A stretch of 64,000 nt of DNA from Campylorhamphus procurvoides (taxonomy: Eukaryota; Chordata; Aves; Passeriformes; Dendrocolaptidae), in contig WBMV01000128.1 of assembly GCA_013396655.1 (NCBI GenBank), positions 992,001-1,056,000 of the forward strand, in the 5' to 3' direction. Every line of letters begins with the position of its first letter. Position 1 is the stretch's first letter. The notes beneath the pieces were generated by a model. The model saw only the letters and a list, made by a program, of their open reading frames with translations, was not told the DNA's origin and searched no databases. Made by a program: the position numbers and the translations under genes. Of this stretch, positions 49,532 through 62,900 are shown piece by piece.

Positions 49532-49556
49532 GAAATCCAGTTGAAAACTGGATTTC
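49532..49556. repeat. Perfect 11-bp inverted repeat (hairpin)
   Basis: The arms GAAATCCAGTT (49532-49542) and AACTGGATTTC (49546-49556) are exact reverse complements with a GAA loop. The flanks show no T-run terminator logic, and this is eukaryotic DNA, so it is given only as a structure. Confidence 0.85.
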
Positions 49557-52500
49557 AACTACACCAGTACAAAAGTCTGCCCAGATATTAGGATGATGCA
49601 AAGAGGTGCTGACTGGTGTTTGCTTTCACAGCTTGGTGCCAGACAGTGAGAAGAAAGCCCTCACTCTCAGTCAGATCATCCCAGACCCAGCAGATCTCAT
49701 CTGACACTTACAGCCATGCTCCAAGTTGCAAATGACAGTCTGCAGGTGAGATGCAGAAAGTATGGTCCCTCTCAAGCTCCTAAAATAAGAATAATAGTCT
49801 CTGTCAGGTCCTGTGACTCTGTCACAGAGTGGACATGCATTGGCGACATACCATACAGCTGGAGAAAAATTTCTCAGACTTCAGTTTACATGAGCTTAAT
49901 ATACTTTTTGAACATAAACCTCCTGCATTAAGTTGAGATTCATCACAACAGCAATAAAAGGCTGAATGTTTTTACAAATAAGTTTGAAATTATTTTACAG
50001 TAAGGAAAGGGCTAGAAAAGAGGCAACAATATGAAAAGAGGTTTTTTGTTTGAAGAAAGCAAAAGGTAGTGATAAAACCACTGTACAGTTTTGCATGCAG
50101 GTATTTTTTCACTTACAGACAAGAAATTCTTTCGAGTAGGAAATTATAATGAGAAAATGAAAAACTCACCATGCCACCTTTAAAAGTCAGTTTTAATTGC
50201 AGAAATATCATTTTTAACTGGAGAAATAGCCTGAACTCTGAGGACAAGTGGTATGATGTATCTTTTGCTCAAAATAATTAGTTAAATTAAAAAAGAGAGG
50301 TGATTTAGAAAGTGAATTAGTCATTAAACTCTCTAAGAACATTCCTTGCCTGTGCTGCAAAGGAGCAAAGAATTTTTATGAAAGTGAAATAACACCAAGT
50401 CCCAAGATGCCAGGTGAAGAGAACTCTAATAGTTAGGATGACTCCTGGTCCAACAAGACAAACAGGTCAGGGCCATTTACAGGTGGGGTGGACAAATTAT
50501 TACACAGGAGAAGCAGTTCAGGCATTGCCAGTGATTTCCAGAACTATTTATTAATAGACTCTGAATTCATGAGGGCTTTTTTCTTCATGCTGGAAAGCTT
50601 ATAAAAAAACTGCAGTCCAAACACAACCTTGACGAATTTATTCTGAAAGGCAGTGGGCTTAACAGGGTAACAGTGGCATCAGGTCATATCCTTAACCATG
50701 TCAAGGTTGACTTCTTGCAGCCTCTTCCATTATCCACCTGTCAAAAAAGTAGGAGCTCTTGGTTGTTTGAGAGACAGATACAAAGCTGTTAATTTCCGAT
50801 TGGTACAAGAAGCAGTGGAAGAACTTTTTCTGGACCCTTCCTGAGCACTTCCCTATCTTACTTTGCCTTAACGCTCTTTTAAGAAAGAGCCAAGACACAG
50901 TGAAACATGCTTGTTATAAGACGGTTAGAGAAGCCTTAAAAAATGGACTTGAGCAAGTTTTTTCACACTGACCATTTAAGCAGATTTTGTCCTACCACTG
51001 GCTATGTTAAAAGGTCAGAGAAGAAGGACTAACAATGCCTCCACTATTATCATTCCCCATGGGACTTCATTCAAGGAATGGTCTATGGGCAGGAAAAGAG
51101 GCCAGGAGACTCTGACCTCCAACCTCTATGCCACCCAGACAGGTTGCGTGCCAGGAGCACAAGTCAGTAAAAAACAACTTCTTGCTAATGAGAAGAGTCT
51201 TGTCAGGAATTTCAGCAGCAGCTTTCAGATTAACAAGTCTGAATACCAATGATTTCCAGGGCTAGTGACTCACTCCAAGCGATGGGCATCCTGGTGTGAA
51301 GAGCTGTGGCACTAATCCCAGGAAACCAGTGACTGCCTGGGGGGCTGAGCACTTGTTTGTATTATGCAGCAGCCGAAATCACTGTGCTAGGGATAACCAT
51401 GCCATTTGCTGCAGTTGACTTGTTAAAGCAATTTTCTGCTACTAACACTCCTGAGTGGCACCTTGGCTGGGAAGCCACACTGGTGACTCCCCTAGATACA
51501 GGGTGGGCAGATGGAGATCCCTGCTGTTCTGACACTGTACAGCAGGAAGAAGGGAAGGTCTCCCTAGACTCTCTCTTCTCCTCCTGCCAGCGCCCTTTAC
51601 CCAACTAAATCTGAATTTCCGTGGCATCCTCTGTCTGGTCTTGCCGAGGTGCACCCTAATCCTCACCAGACCCTCTAGATCCTGATGTGGCCTCCAGAGA
51701 GACAAATGTTACCACATGTTCTCCTGGCAGAAGGCAATGAATAGTGTTTCCCTACAGGCAGCACAGCCTGAACGTCAGCCCTTTGCTAGTCTTTAGCACA
51801 CTGCCCAAGAGAAGCAGAAACCACTTATGTGTTACTTATTCTTCCTAAATTCATTCTTGGAAACAGCTGAGGAGTTATGGTTGAAATATTACAAAAAAAA
51901 CCTCTTCCTGAGGCAGAGGCAAGCATGGCAAATTTCAGCTTGAGCAGTTCTGTGTAGCGATAAAGCAATGAAAATAAAGCCAATGGCAAATATTAAGCAG
52001 CCTTAGCCACAGGCAGTTTTACTAGCTCCAGCAGGAACGTGTTGTGTTTTTCCCATAAATACTGTATTGAAGTGCTGTATCTCTCACCCTGCTTCTGTTC
52101 AGCTAGCAGCAAAACCCAAAGCAAACTTTTCTGTATGCACAACCTTAATTGAAAACAAAGTAAATTAAAGAAACTCTAAGCAGTGCCAATAATAGCTACT
52201 AGTTATTTTGCAGTGAAAATACCATTACTTTATCAGTTTTTAATAACTGTGTTTTCCTGCTGTTTGGAATGACAAGAATCTTCTTCCAGTAACAACAGTT
52301 TTTCCCATTAAATTATTCAGTGGGTCTCAAATGAGCAATACATATAAAAAACATCCTAAACAGAATTACTGAAATGTAATTGTGCTGCAAAGAAACAGAT
52401 ATAAAGGAGGGTCTATTTCAATTTCGACTTGGTGACTTTGCCTTCATCTCACTCCTGGTGAAACTCTTCTGCAAGAGTTTCCATTCAATAACTTCCACTG

Positions 52501-53439
52501 TCACTGACAAATGGAAAGGAGGATACAGTGCTGGGTAGCATGAAACAATTCCTAGGGTATATATTATACGCATTTAACCTCTTTTTATGTTTATAATTTA
52601 TAAAAATAATCTGTAAATCTTTTTAGTCTCTTCATTATCTGAAATAAATATTCAAAGCATTTATACAACTGCTCTGCATCTCTGGATACAAGTATCCTGA
52701 ATTTGCAACTGGAGTTTTCACATAAATTATGATAATAAGTTTATCTATAATAGTTCTGTTCAAATATTTTTGGAAAAGCTAAAGTTTTACATGCAAAAGG
52801 AAAGCATAGTTCTTCAGCTGGCCTATACTGTCACTCCAGTGTTTGGATTAGTAGTACACTTCACATGCCCTTATGTTTTATGATATTTGTGAATTAAACA
52901 AGAGTTAACAACAGTCTTGTCATGCAGCTATCCAGGAACAAGAATCCTAGGTTTCATTTGCAGAGAAAGTGAAGAAAGCATTGCTGTTGTTGAGCGTTCA
53001 CTGGTGTGTTGCCAGCTGGGGCCACTGAGCTGCTCACTCAGAGCTCTCCCTTTGCAGAAGACCAGAAGGGCTCATAGCACAGGAGACACTTTTAGTACAC
53101 AGCCTGGATGGGGAAGGGGGCTTTTTGATTCTGTGATTCAGGAGTTTGTAAACTATTAGAATCAACATCCCTGGGGTTATTCAAATCTGTCTTTTTCTTT
53201 AACGCTATAGTGAAAAGAGTTTCTTTGGTTGCTGCTGAAAAGAAATACTGAGAAAAAAACTAATCGAGAGTGTTTAAAGGTTTTCTGTTGACAGAGTATT
53301 TACCGAGCTGAAAAAAAAATAGATACATTCCAGTTTATTGAACATTCGTCAAACACTAATTAAATGTCAGTTCAGCCCCAAACTGTCTTTCTCCTTCATG
53401 GTACCCTGCCCTGTTCAGAAACCAAATGATCTTATTGTC

Positions 53440-53469
53440 TCTCCTGGTGAGTCCTCTCCTGGTGAGTCC
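53440..53469. repeat. 15-bp perfect tandem duplication with two GGTGAGT sites
   Basis: TCTCCTGGTGAGTCC occurs twice back to back (53440-53454, 53455-53469). Each copy holds GGTGAGT, a strong vertebrate 5' splice-site consensus on the plus strand. No supporting exon is recognised upstream. Confidence 0.8.
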
Positions 53470-55979
53470 ACATCACACAAAAGAATGGAGACTTATGCAA
53501 CTCCCATGTGGCAACATGCTGATAGAGAAACAGCTTTTTATGCCAAAATCATTCTTACAGAACTTGCCCATCCAATTCTAATTAGAAATTGGAAAATTTT
53601 AATGAAAGAAAACCATGAATATTTTAAAGACAATAGTCTGCTGGTAAAGTGTTTCAATTCAGCTCTTCTGCTTCTTTTTTTTTGCCTACCCTCCAGCCTT
53701 TGCCAGTGCCTCTCATGGGGAACTCAGAGGTGCACAAATTGTAGTCTCCCCTCCAAGCATTGGCTCTGATTTCCTCTCAGCCAGCTGTGGTCGAAAGATT
53801 TGCAGGGGAGAAAAGGTCCTTCTTGCAGAACAGTATTTGTGAGGTCTTGCCAGAAGAACTAGGTTTATCCCTCACCACTCCATAGTCACTGGCATGGGTT
53901 TTCAATGAATCATCGCTGCTAAAATAATACAAAATGGTAGCTTACCTCTAGAGCTATACAAGACATTTTCACTTCAGTGAAATTTTATCTGTCATAATTT
54001 TATCAATCCTTTCCATGGTAAATACTATGCAGTATGGCTGGAGTTTGCAGGTATGATCAAATGTTGTCTCGGCAGGTGATATTAATATGCAATACTGAAA
54101 CTCTAAGTACACAGGCATGTTGGACATCTCAAGGCACAGGTGGCAGCCAGGGAGATTTATTAACTTAGCTCAATATGGTGGGCACCTAACTTCCATAGAA
54201 ACTACAAGAGTTAGGTACTTAGCCTGCTTAGCTCTTTTGATATACACTCATCAATGTGTACCTACATTGGCAGGTCTCTAGACACCTTTAAAACCTACTG
54301 CATTAAACCATAAATCTCCTTACAACCACTTGAACTTTGTGCTAGCACCTCCTCCTGAAGGATATGTAGGCATCTGTCTGCTCCCTCACCCCTTGAAAGC
54401 CATGTAGAATTACATATATCTCATTCTGTAGCCTTGAGAGTCTGGGATCTCGCACATGAATCAGATCAGGAATTGGAATCTTTTTTATTAAATTATATCT
54501 GGATTTTTTCAGTTAAAGAAAGTAAGCTACAAAAATTACTGTGGTATTCTGACATACCAGCAGAAAATTAGTTCAAATGCACAGAAATATATAGTTATAA
54601 ATAAAAGTCAAAGAATAAAGAAGATTGTATTAAACACCAAAGTGATCATAAGGAGCAACAGTTAGTTACTTTAGACTCTTTTAATCACATTTTCCCACTC
54701 TAATTTCCATTTGTTAATTTAAAACGAGTGTGTACTTTTTCCAATTGAGGTTTTTTTAGCTGTAATAGTTGCCATGGTTATCACAAAGACAATTTAAATG
54801 TAAGGAATGCTCAAAATTGATTTTTAGTGGTGCATTCTGGAATATACTTAAAACTCTTGAAGCCTGGGGATGACAGATCTGGTTAATGAAACCTCCCCGC
54901 TCAGTCATATTTATTTCACGGGTTTGTTCACCCAGATGGTTAAGACTCTAATGGTTAGGGCTCATTCCTGAGAGATGGAAACCTGCATCTGGCCCTTAAA
55001 CTGGCTATGTGTTTTACAGCAAAGAATCATTGTGAGTTGCTGACAAATAAAAAAAGAGGAGCTATAATCCTGGGAACAGACCTAGGACTCTCTCCTCCTT
55101 GGTTAGTACTTGTATCAGGCAGTTTCTTACAGAGGGGAGAATCTATTACTTCTGCCTCCTTCGGCTGTGCCTGATTTCCATTCTGTGTAGTTTAAAGTTT
55201 GAAGAGGAGAGAGCTATACCAGGCACTTGACTCAGGTTCCTAAAATATAGGCAGACAGGATTTTTCTCCACTGGTTTCCAAAAAGTGCCCAGCTGAATCT
55301 CTGCGTAAACCTCACAACCCGAACATTTGCTTTGGGAGAAGTCATTCACATGACACCCATGATTAAGGTGCAAGATTTTCTAGCATCTCCTTTGAGATTT
55401 GCCTTTAGTTGGTGGTCCTGGCTGCCCCTGTGCAGATCCTGCTAGCAGTGCTTTCCTCTCCTCCTCCTCCCCTGCGTGCCTCCAGCTCTGCCCCATTGTC
55501 ACCCACACCTGTGCTCTTGGGCAGCCTGGGCAGCAGCAAGACTTCCAGAAGTCTTCTGTTGCCATAGGGAAACAAGCCAGCTCAAATCAACCCCACCGTG
55601 GGTATTCTCTGTTAGACACCTTGCAGCTCTCAAAACTCATCCCTGATTGCTCTCTCTGCTTTTACTTTTTGTTAACAAAACCCATTAAACTGGGAACACT
55701 GAAATCCCCACTGAGCTTTTTCCTTTCCCAGAAATGCCATATACACCCTGGCGCAGCTGTAATGAGCATTTCAGAAACACAAAATCAAGCCAATGTAATA
55801 AATTCCCACTGGAAATGATCACTGGCATCTATAAAGTTTAATATTATCCTCTGTCTAATATGAAATCTACTGGCAGAAATGATGCAAACCTGTCTTCACT
55901 AAATGTATTAGTGGAAACGGGGGATAATTCTTGCTAATAAATAGACTGTAAATACTCCATAGTCTTCCTGCATCTGAAA

Positions 55980-56037
55980 AGAACAAAGGAAATAGAAAAG
56001 TAAAGAAAAAGGAAGAGAAAGAGAAAAGAAAAAAATA
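55980..56037. repeat. Purine-rich low-complexity tract
   Basis: An irregular A/G run (GAAAAG, AAAGAAAAAGG, GAGAAAGAG) on the plus strand without a fixed unit. Confidence 0.7.
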
Positions 56038-59000
56038 AGCATTTTCCTGTTTTATCCAGGTTTTTGGTTTGTTTATTTTTTTACTCTCTCAAGACAAAGG
56101 AGAGACTGTATAACTACAGAATCATTTTCCATGCATCTCACTGGAGGTGGAAATAAATGAACTCCAACTTTTAGACCCAGTTAAGTGTTCATGTAGGCAA
56201 GACTTTCAAGGTGTGTGGGTTCCATGGTTGCCCTCTTGGCTTTTATGTGATCATGACCAAGTCACTTAACTCAGTGTTTCAGTCTCACTTGTTCTCTGGA
56301 ATGATAACTAAAGCCAATTGTTTTTTGCAACCAGGTTTATTCACAGCAAAAATCTGAAGATTGCTCAATACTTAATATCTTCCAGTTTGTTTTGTTTTTG
56401 GAGAAGATAGAGATAAGGGAAAACTTTCCACTGGGAAAAAATCCAACATACAGACTCAGACCAAGATGACATTAACCAATCTGCTAGTAAAGCTTTGACT
56501 CAATTTATGGGAACAATAGGCCCTCAGGACTCCCACTGGTCCCGTTTCCCCAGGAGGGAACACCTCTGCAGACACAGTGTGTGGCCACAGCGGGCAGACT
56601 GAGGAGTCGTGTGATCCACAGCAGTGGCCCAAGTACAGGCCTTTAGAATTGAGGGGCCTTAGAATTTGTCATGTTGATTCAATTTTTCAGCCCAATCATA
56701 AAGCAACATGGAAACATTAAATTTCCAAGATAAAAAAAACAAACACCCATTTTTTGTCCCTTTTTCTCCTAATTTTCTCTCATATCATTTGTTTCTTCTC
56801 TCCTTGTCCTACACCTGCAAAACTAGGCTTTCTAAGGGATGTCCTAATCCTGCATCTTATAGCATAGCAATCAATGCTTTCCTCTTGGCTGGAGCCTAGA
56901 AAAGTGATGCCAAAATAAAATAAAAAAATAAAGAAAAATTAAATTAGCCAAGTATTGAGCTTATTTCAAAAGGGAGAATGAGAGACATTAAACTTAAGAA
57001 AATCCAGGTGTATGAAACAAGCATATACTGCCTTAATTGAAACCTAGAAACATTCTAATTGTTACAAACTGCTAATAAGCAAAACCACTGGTTCCTTAAG
57101 TGAACATTTTACTAAATCACAGGCATTTAATTTCCTCTCATGCATTTCAATAGCATGCATTGCCTGAAAATAAAGCATGATAAGAAATGCAATGATTGTG
57201 TTTACAAAAAAAATTGAGAAGAGTTTTTTCAAAATGATATTTTAAAATATTATCCATCAGTTAAGCACAGATAAAGCACATTATTTGGCACTAATTTGCC
57301 TCTAGCTTGAAATATACGACATATTTCAGCAAAGTGTCTCAAGTAACCTCAGCAGGGGAATTTAAAGGACCTCCCTGTATGACTAAGAGGATGGAAAGAA
57401 CTGGCACTTTGGAAAGCCCAGGGATGCAATATCCATATATTTCTAATCAGAGCAACTTCATTAGTGCACTTTTTAAAGAACTGCAACTGATTAACTGATA
57501 ATTAACCAGTGGAATTGATTTTGATTTCAGACCATCAGCCCACACATTGATAGGGCCATTTGACATGGGGACAGATAACTTGTCTGTGATTTGGAAAAGC
57601 AGAATTGTGGAATAGAATTAAGAGATTTTGCCTAGAATTACACTGGAAGGTTTAGGCTAGCTACCTGTGTTTCGTATGACCTTCATGAAATCGAAACCCT
57701 TTTGTTTTCATTTTATTCCTCTGACTGGCCAATCGAAATATTTCTGGTCTTTCTGCTAAAACATCAGACTGCCACTTGAGTTAAACTCCGTTCTAAGCCT
57801 GCCTACGAATTTTTGCAGGATAAATCATGCCTGCTAAAGGACAACCTCATTTCTTACCTTTCTTTCCTACTGAAAAAGATGCGTGAGTAACCCTTGCCCA
57901 TACAGCCATTTAGCCTTGGGTGCTATTCAGACACTGCAATGACAGACACCACCATTTCATTAAGGCTAAGCATTAAGTATTCAGACTTTTCAATGAATTC
58001 AGTACAGGCGTGAGTTGGCATTCACTGTTTGCTAACCAGTCTTCCATCTTCTCTGTCCACAAAACCTTAATGATTGCACTGGTCCTGCTTTATTAAGAAA
58101 ATTGAGTTATTAATGTATGAGGAAATGTATGCCCTGAGAATATTGGTGCAGACAACATGAGCAGTGACAGCTTAAAGGGACAAGCTTTTGAGGAATTACG
58201 TCTGTATTTAGGCTGAGGCTGCAGGTCCACGGAAACAAATGGCCAAAACTTCAAATAACATTCAAAAAAAGAGTATTTTTAGAAAATTCATTGAAGGTAC
58301 ACAAGCTATTACACACATATTATTCCTCTATAAGTTAAAGTTCAGCTCTTAATCTTTTTAGAAACTAATACAAGTAACAATTTTAGTGAAGCTCCACCAA
58401 CCACTGCAAAACAAAACAATGAGAGTAGATCCTTTGATTTAGCATAAAATGGGTGATAAATACAGTATTGTGAACTGTGTAAGCCAGTCCAGTAAAAGTT
58501 TTGCTGTGCAGAAGACTGGTAAAAGTATAGTAAAAGCTTAGGAAAGATAAATGCAAAACAGTACAAATATCTCAAATGTGCATGGTTTATAGCAGTATAA
58601 ATTATATTTCAGCAATATAGAAATGTATTTAAAAAAATCTACAGAAAAGTGGTTTATGAAGGAATGTTATGTTGTGTTCTGACTCGGCTCTTCAGCTGAG
58701 TATTTTGCTTCCATAGGTCCCTGCCACACACAAGAAGCAACTGGGGTTTTTTTAATGTTTACCCAAATTCTTTCCCATGCATTATAATAATAAAAAAATT
58801 CAACTTCACTCTTTTAGATTTTACAGAAGGTTTTTTGCAACTCTTGAATAGGAATTGATCTGATCAGTGATGGCAGGCTGCTTCAAGGACACTGATACGC
58901 GTGACATCCATAGAGACCATTCCCAATTCCTGGGAAGGTTGGCATAATTTCCTCAGTCATCCTCATTTTCACTTTACCATTTCCCCATGCTTTCTCACAA

Positions 59001-59215
59001 ATGTGGGTAACTCAAGTACATTACTAGAGGACAAACCTTGCAGATCTAGATTTATCTTAATTTTCTGTAAAGAGTCATTCCCACCAGCTGTGTTTGCTGC
59101 TCTGCTGGACTATGCCATCTCACAGCAGGCCCCTAAGTACTTCAGCTCCATTAGAAGGAGTTCAGTCATGCACAGGATCTGGGAACAAAATACTTACCAA
59201 AACCTACTCCTTCAC

Positions 59216-59306
59216 AACAACAACCACAAAACAAAAACAAAAACAAACAAAAACCCCAAAAAATCCAAAACCAAAACCAAACCAAAGCCACCAAAAAACC
59301 CCCCAG
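59216..59306. repeat. A/C-rich low-complexity tract
   Basis: The tract is nearly free of T and G on the top strand, with AACAAAAACAAAC-like and CCAAAACCAAACC-like groups ending in CCCCCC. It extends the otherwise meaningless frame at 58901-59431, because A/C-only codons contain no stop. Confidence 0.85.
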
Positions 59307-59765
59307 GGTGTCTGAGCATCTGCTTGCACACCCCTATCATCAGCTACTTTAGGGCAGTGTTGTTCACCTCAGGTAACCCCAGACCCATCAGGCAAACTTG
59401 GCTGCTCAAACATTTCTCTACATGCTTCTGAATATTTTACTCACATTAGAAGTAGAACTCTTAATACTGACCTTTGAAATTTGACTTCTGTTCACTGTAA
59501 GTTCAAAACTGCTCCTTGGTTCTGGTAGGGAATTGCTTTTCAACAGCAACACCCCAAGGCACACAAATTAACAAGGAAATCCAACCAGCCATGCTCCTCT
59601 CTGCACTCCTTGTTTGTCAGTAGGAGTCAACAAAGTGCTGCTGCCGAGAGGCCAGCTGAGATGAAACACCTGTAGTAGCAATGCCTGAATTTAGAGTAGT
59701 GCTGGTGCCTATGGGCTGCAATGTTTATCTATATGTCCTCAAGCACCCAGAGTTTTGTCCTCTTC

Positions 59766-59902
59766 CTGAAAGTGTTCCAGGCCAGGTTGGATGGGGCTTT
59801 GAGCAATCTGGTCTCGTGGAAGGTATCGATACTCATGGCAAGGGGTTGGTACTACATGGTCTTTAAAGTCCCTTCCACTGCAAGTCACTCAATGGTTCTA
59901 AG
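59766..59902 (+). mobile_element. CR1 LINE, 3' end only (5'-truncated)
   Basis: A plus-strand fragment with AAGTGTTCCAGGCCAGGTTG, GATGGGGCTTTGAGCA, GGTCTCGTGGAAGG, CATGGTCTTTAAAGTCCC and a diverged terminus (AATGGTTCTAAG). It is the same 3'-end type as 2127 and 21738, and is the most diverged of the three at its terminus. Confidence 0.9.
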
Positions 59903-62900
59903 ATTATCTAAAGGCTGTAGGTCCATCTGACATTCTCAGAGCATCACGGTGGCTCTTCTTTCTATGGGTGACTCAACCCAGCAAGAAGCCCACACTACCA
60001 AAGCACCAATGTAGCAGGCTCATGTAATGGGTAAATCATTAATAATTTTGATGACTAGCCTGACAGACAGTGCCATTAACCTACCCGGTGAATCCTTTTG
60101 ATGCCTGGTCCACAAAGATATATCAGGTGAGAATTTTTCTAAGAGAATAATTTCATGAAAAGAATATACTCTGTGTATTTATTTTTTTTTGCCAACAAGA
60201 GATGAAAATTAAATCACAGAAATTTTATTAATTCTCATTGTCTACAAAAAAAAAACCCAAACAACAAAACAAAACCAAAAACTAAACATGTAAAAAAGAC
60301 CACAGGAAAAAAATAAGTTCTCATGCAAATAATTTTAAAAATGTAAAAGAATGATTTGGGCTTAGCAAACACCCAAATAATAAGAGGTAGGTATATTTTA
60401 CATACTGAACAGGAATCCTATCTGTGTTTGGGGTCCAGAGAGGATCTAGGAACTGTGCACTGCTGATGAAACTGAGAATAAAATGAACATATATAAAGTG
60501 GGAAATGAGATTCATGTGGGAAAGTCAAAGCCAGAGTCTTGCCCTTTCAAGCAAATTGTATTTGCAGAAAAAAATACATCTCAATACTTAGTTCATGCTG
60601 AATTCAGTAGGTTTCTACAGTTATACGTGGGGACCTGCTTACATAAAGTCCAGCAAGGAACATAGACACAGAATAATAAGAATAATAGATTTCTTCTTAG
60701 TATTGAATCACCAATAATGAAGGAAATCAGTGCAGTGCAATTTCTTTTTCAAACACAATTCAACAAACACCATTGCAAACTCATCATGAATTTTTCTGCC
60801 CAAGGCTGTGTGGGGAGAGACAACATCTATTTTCATTCCATGTAGAATTCTTAAAAACAACATTGTAATTGAATGAATCAGAAATACTGAGTCTTGGAGC
60901 AGTTATGTTTCCCAGTGCTTCAGAATAATGTTTCAAAATCCCAACAGAAAGCCTCCATAAAAGTGTAGGGGTCCAACTGTACATTGCATCAGTAAAAGTC
61001 TTTGGTCTTACAGTTCCCATGCTTTCCAACTGAATGAAGCTTTCTGGGTTCATTTGCCCTAGAAGTTGTCTACTTCCAGTTCTCCAATGCAGGCATATTA
61101 GGTAGGCTCCCCTCCTCTGGCACATGGTTCCATTAGGTAGCATTAACGGGGAAGGCATCAGGAAACTACTTATACTGCTTCTACAGCCTCTGCTTAGCCT
61201 ACCAACACCATGCAAGCAGCCATTCAAGCTTCTTGCTGTTCCTCTGGCTCCTTCTGTCTCTCCTGTTAAGATGTGTCACAAGCATGTACATGTGTAGATC
61301 CTCGGCTTCTCCAGGCAAGTGCCACTTGGGAACTTCCAACTCTTGCCACTGGGGTCTCACAAAGATCCTCACACTATACCTCTTGCTAAAGCTCAGCTAC
61401 TACTAAAGAGGACCCCAGTAGATTACTTCTTTCAACAGCTTTTGAAGGTATATTACTTTCTTACTGGCTTTTTTTCTCCTTCTGTCTTTATTAACTTCAC
61501 CTTCTAATTAGGTCCCATGAAGATACATCTCCTCATTTAACTTAAAAGGTTCATTGACCCTCTGGCGTACTGTTATAACCCGTAACCTGTGAGTATAGTA
61601 ATTAGGACATTATAAAACACTGAACTGATCTGCACGCTTCCCACTCAGAGGAAGAGACGTGTCCTGGGTTTCAAAGAGAGCTGGATGAAGCAAGAGAAGC
61701 CCAAAGCGAAGCAAAAATTAGTATTTTAAAAAAGAAAGTAGAGGTTGTTCATGGGAAGAAGAGATTGATTGGAGCAACAAACTTCAAGGAGAGATGCTAA
61801 GGACAGCACTCAATTTGCTTCAAGAAAGCTCCAGGAGCAGAAGACAATAAAAGGCAAGCAAAAGGCAGGAGAGGGAAGGGTAGCAATCACTCACTGACTT
61901 TTGTAACACATTCCTACTGCAGCAGACTAACTGTAACAGAGCACATGATAAGAAAGTAATCAAGAGTCAGCTTTTGTCACATGCTGCTCCTAGTGTGACC
62001 CATGAGACAAAAATGAACCCAAATAGTCTTCACTACATTCATACAAACAGTCATGTAACTCCACAAGGATATTCATGCAAATTCAACAGGCTCAACCTAA
62101 TCATCAAGGAAATAACAGCACCTTTCCTAAAGTGTTTTTCTTGTGAAGACAACTGGCTCATTTTATTCTTATTTACTATTACACTGTTTTTCAGCCAATA
62201 AAAAAAGAATGTGTCAAAACGTCTGACAACAACAACCACCAAGAGACAGATGAAACTGCAGATACAAGCCAGTGTGATACATCACTGTGAGCATGAAGCA
62301 GGATTTCAAGCACTTGTTTCAGACATCCCTGAAAGTAATGGTTTATGAACCACATCCTTGGCTCTGTAATCAACATAGATATACTGCCTCCAACAGGAGT
62401 ATACTGCTAAATATATGTGTACTCATGCACACGATACACTAAAACAAGTATATCATGTTTAGATCTATGTCAAAGTAAAAAACTCATTGTGTATATGGAA
62501 CTGTATTTGTACCGATGGAGAATGTAGCTCATTAAATCGCTAGATTTAATGACAAGATTGTTAACAGCACAGAGATATCTGCAAAATCCTTTGGATCATC
62601 TTGGATTATCTCTTCAGCTTTTTCTCTTACATAATTTTTAATTTCCTTGTCAGTTAATCCTGTTATGGAGGAGGTTTTGAACAAACAGTTTAATTTTTGC
62701 ATTTTCTAAGTGTTATATGATGCAAATTGATTTCCATGACATTCCTTTTATATTGCACTCCTTCACCATTTAAGCTCTGCAATAATATTATATAATGGAG
62801 CCCACACATCACCCTTCCCTCTTTTATAAAACAGTCACATCACACCATGTACTTTTACGGGCACCTCAGAAAAATGCCTTGCTGGTTCTAAAACCCACAC

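Larger units (their letters stand above)
49394..59765. other. Unique non-coding DNA (10.4 kb)
   Basis: This is the longest stretch without a recognised transposon or exon. It contains the hairpin at 49532, the 15-bp doublet at 53440, a purine-rich tract near 55980-56037 and the A/C-rich tract at 59216. The longest frames are plus 53338-53769 (143 codons), plus 55399-55818 (139) and plus 58901-59431 (176, lengthened by the A/C tract). None shows a domain. It could hide short conserved elements that need cross-species alignment to see. Confidence 0.5.

Noticed and set aside
53338..53769. 143-codon plus-strand frame
   Set aside because: No domain is recognised, it contains a tandem 15-mer, and its length is compatible with chance.
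58901..59431. 176-codon plus-strand frame
   Set aside because: Its length depends on the A/C-rich tract at 59216-59306, which cannot encode a stop. The parts outside it show no domain, signal or exon-like borders.
60784..61227. 147-codon minus-strand frame ending in a plausible-looking polar segment
   Set aside because: No domain or signal is recognised and the length is about what chance gives once in 64 kb. Worth a blastp but not called.
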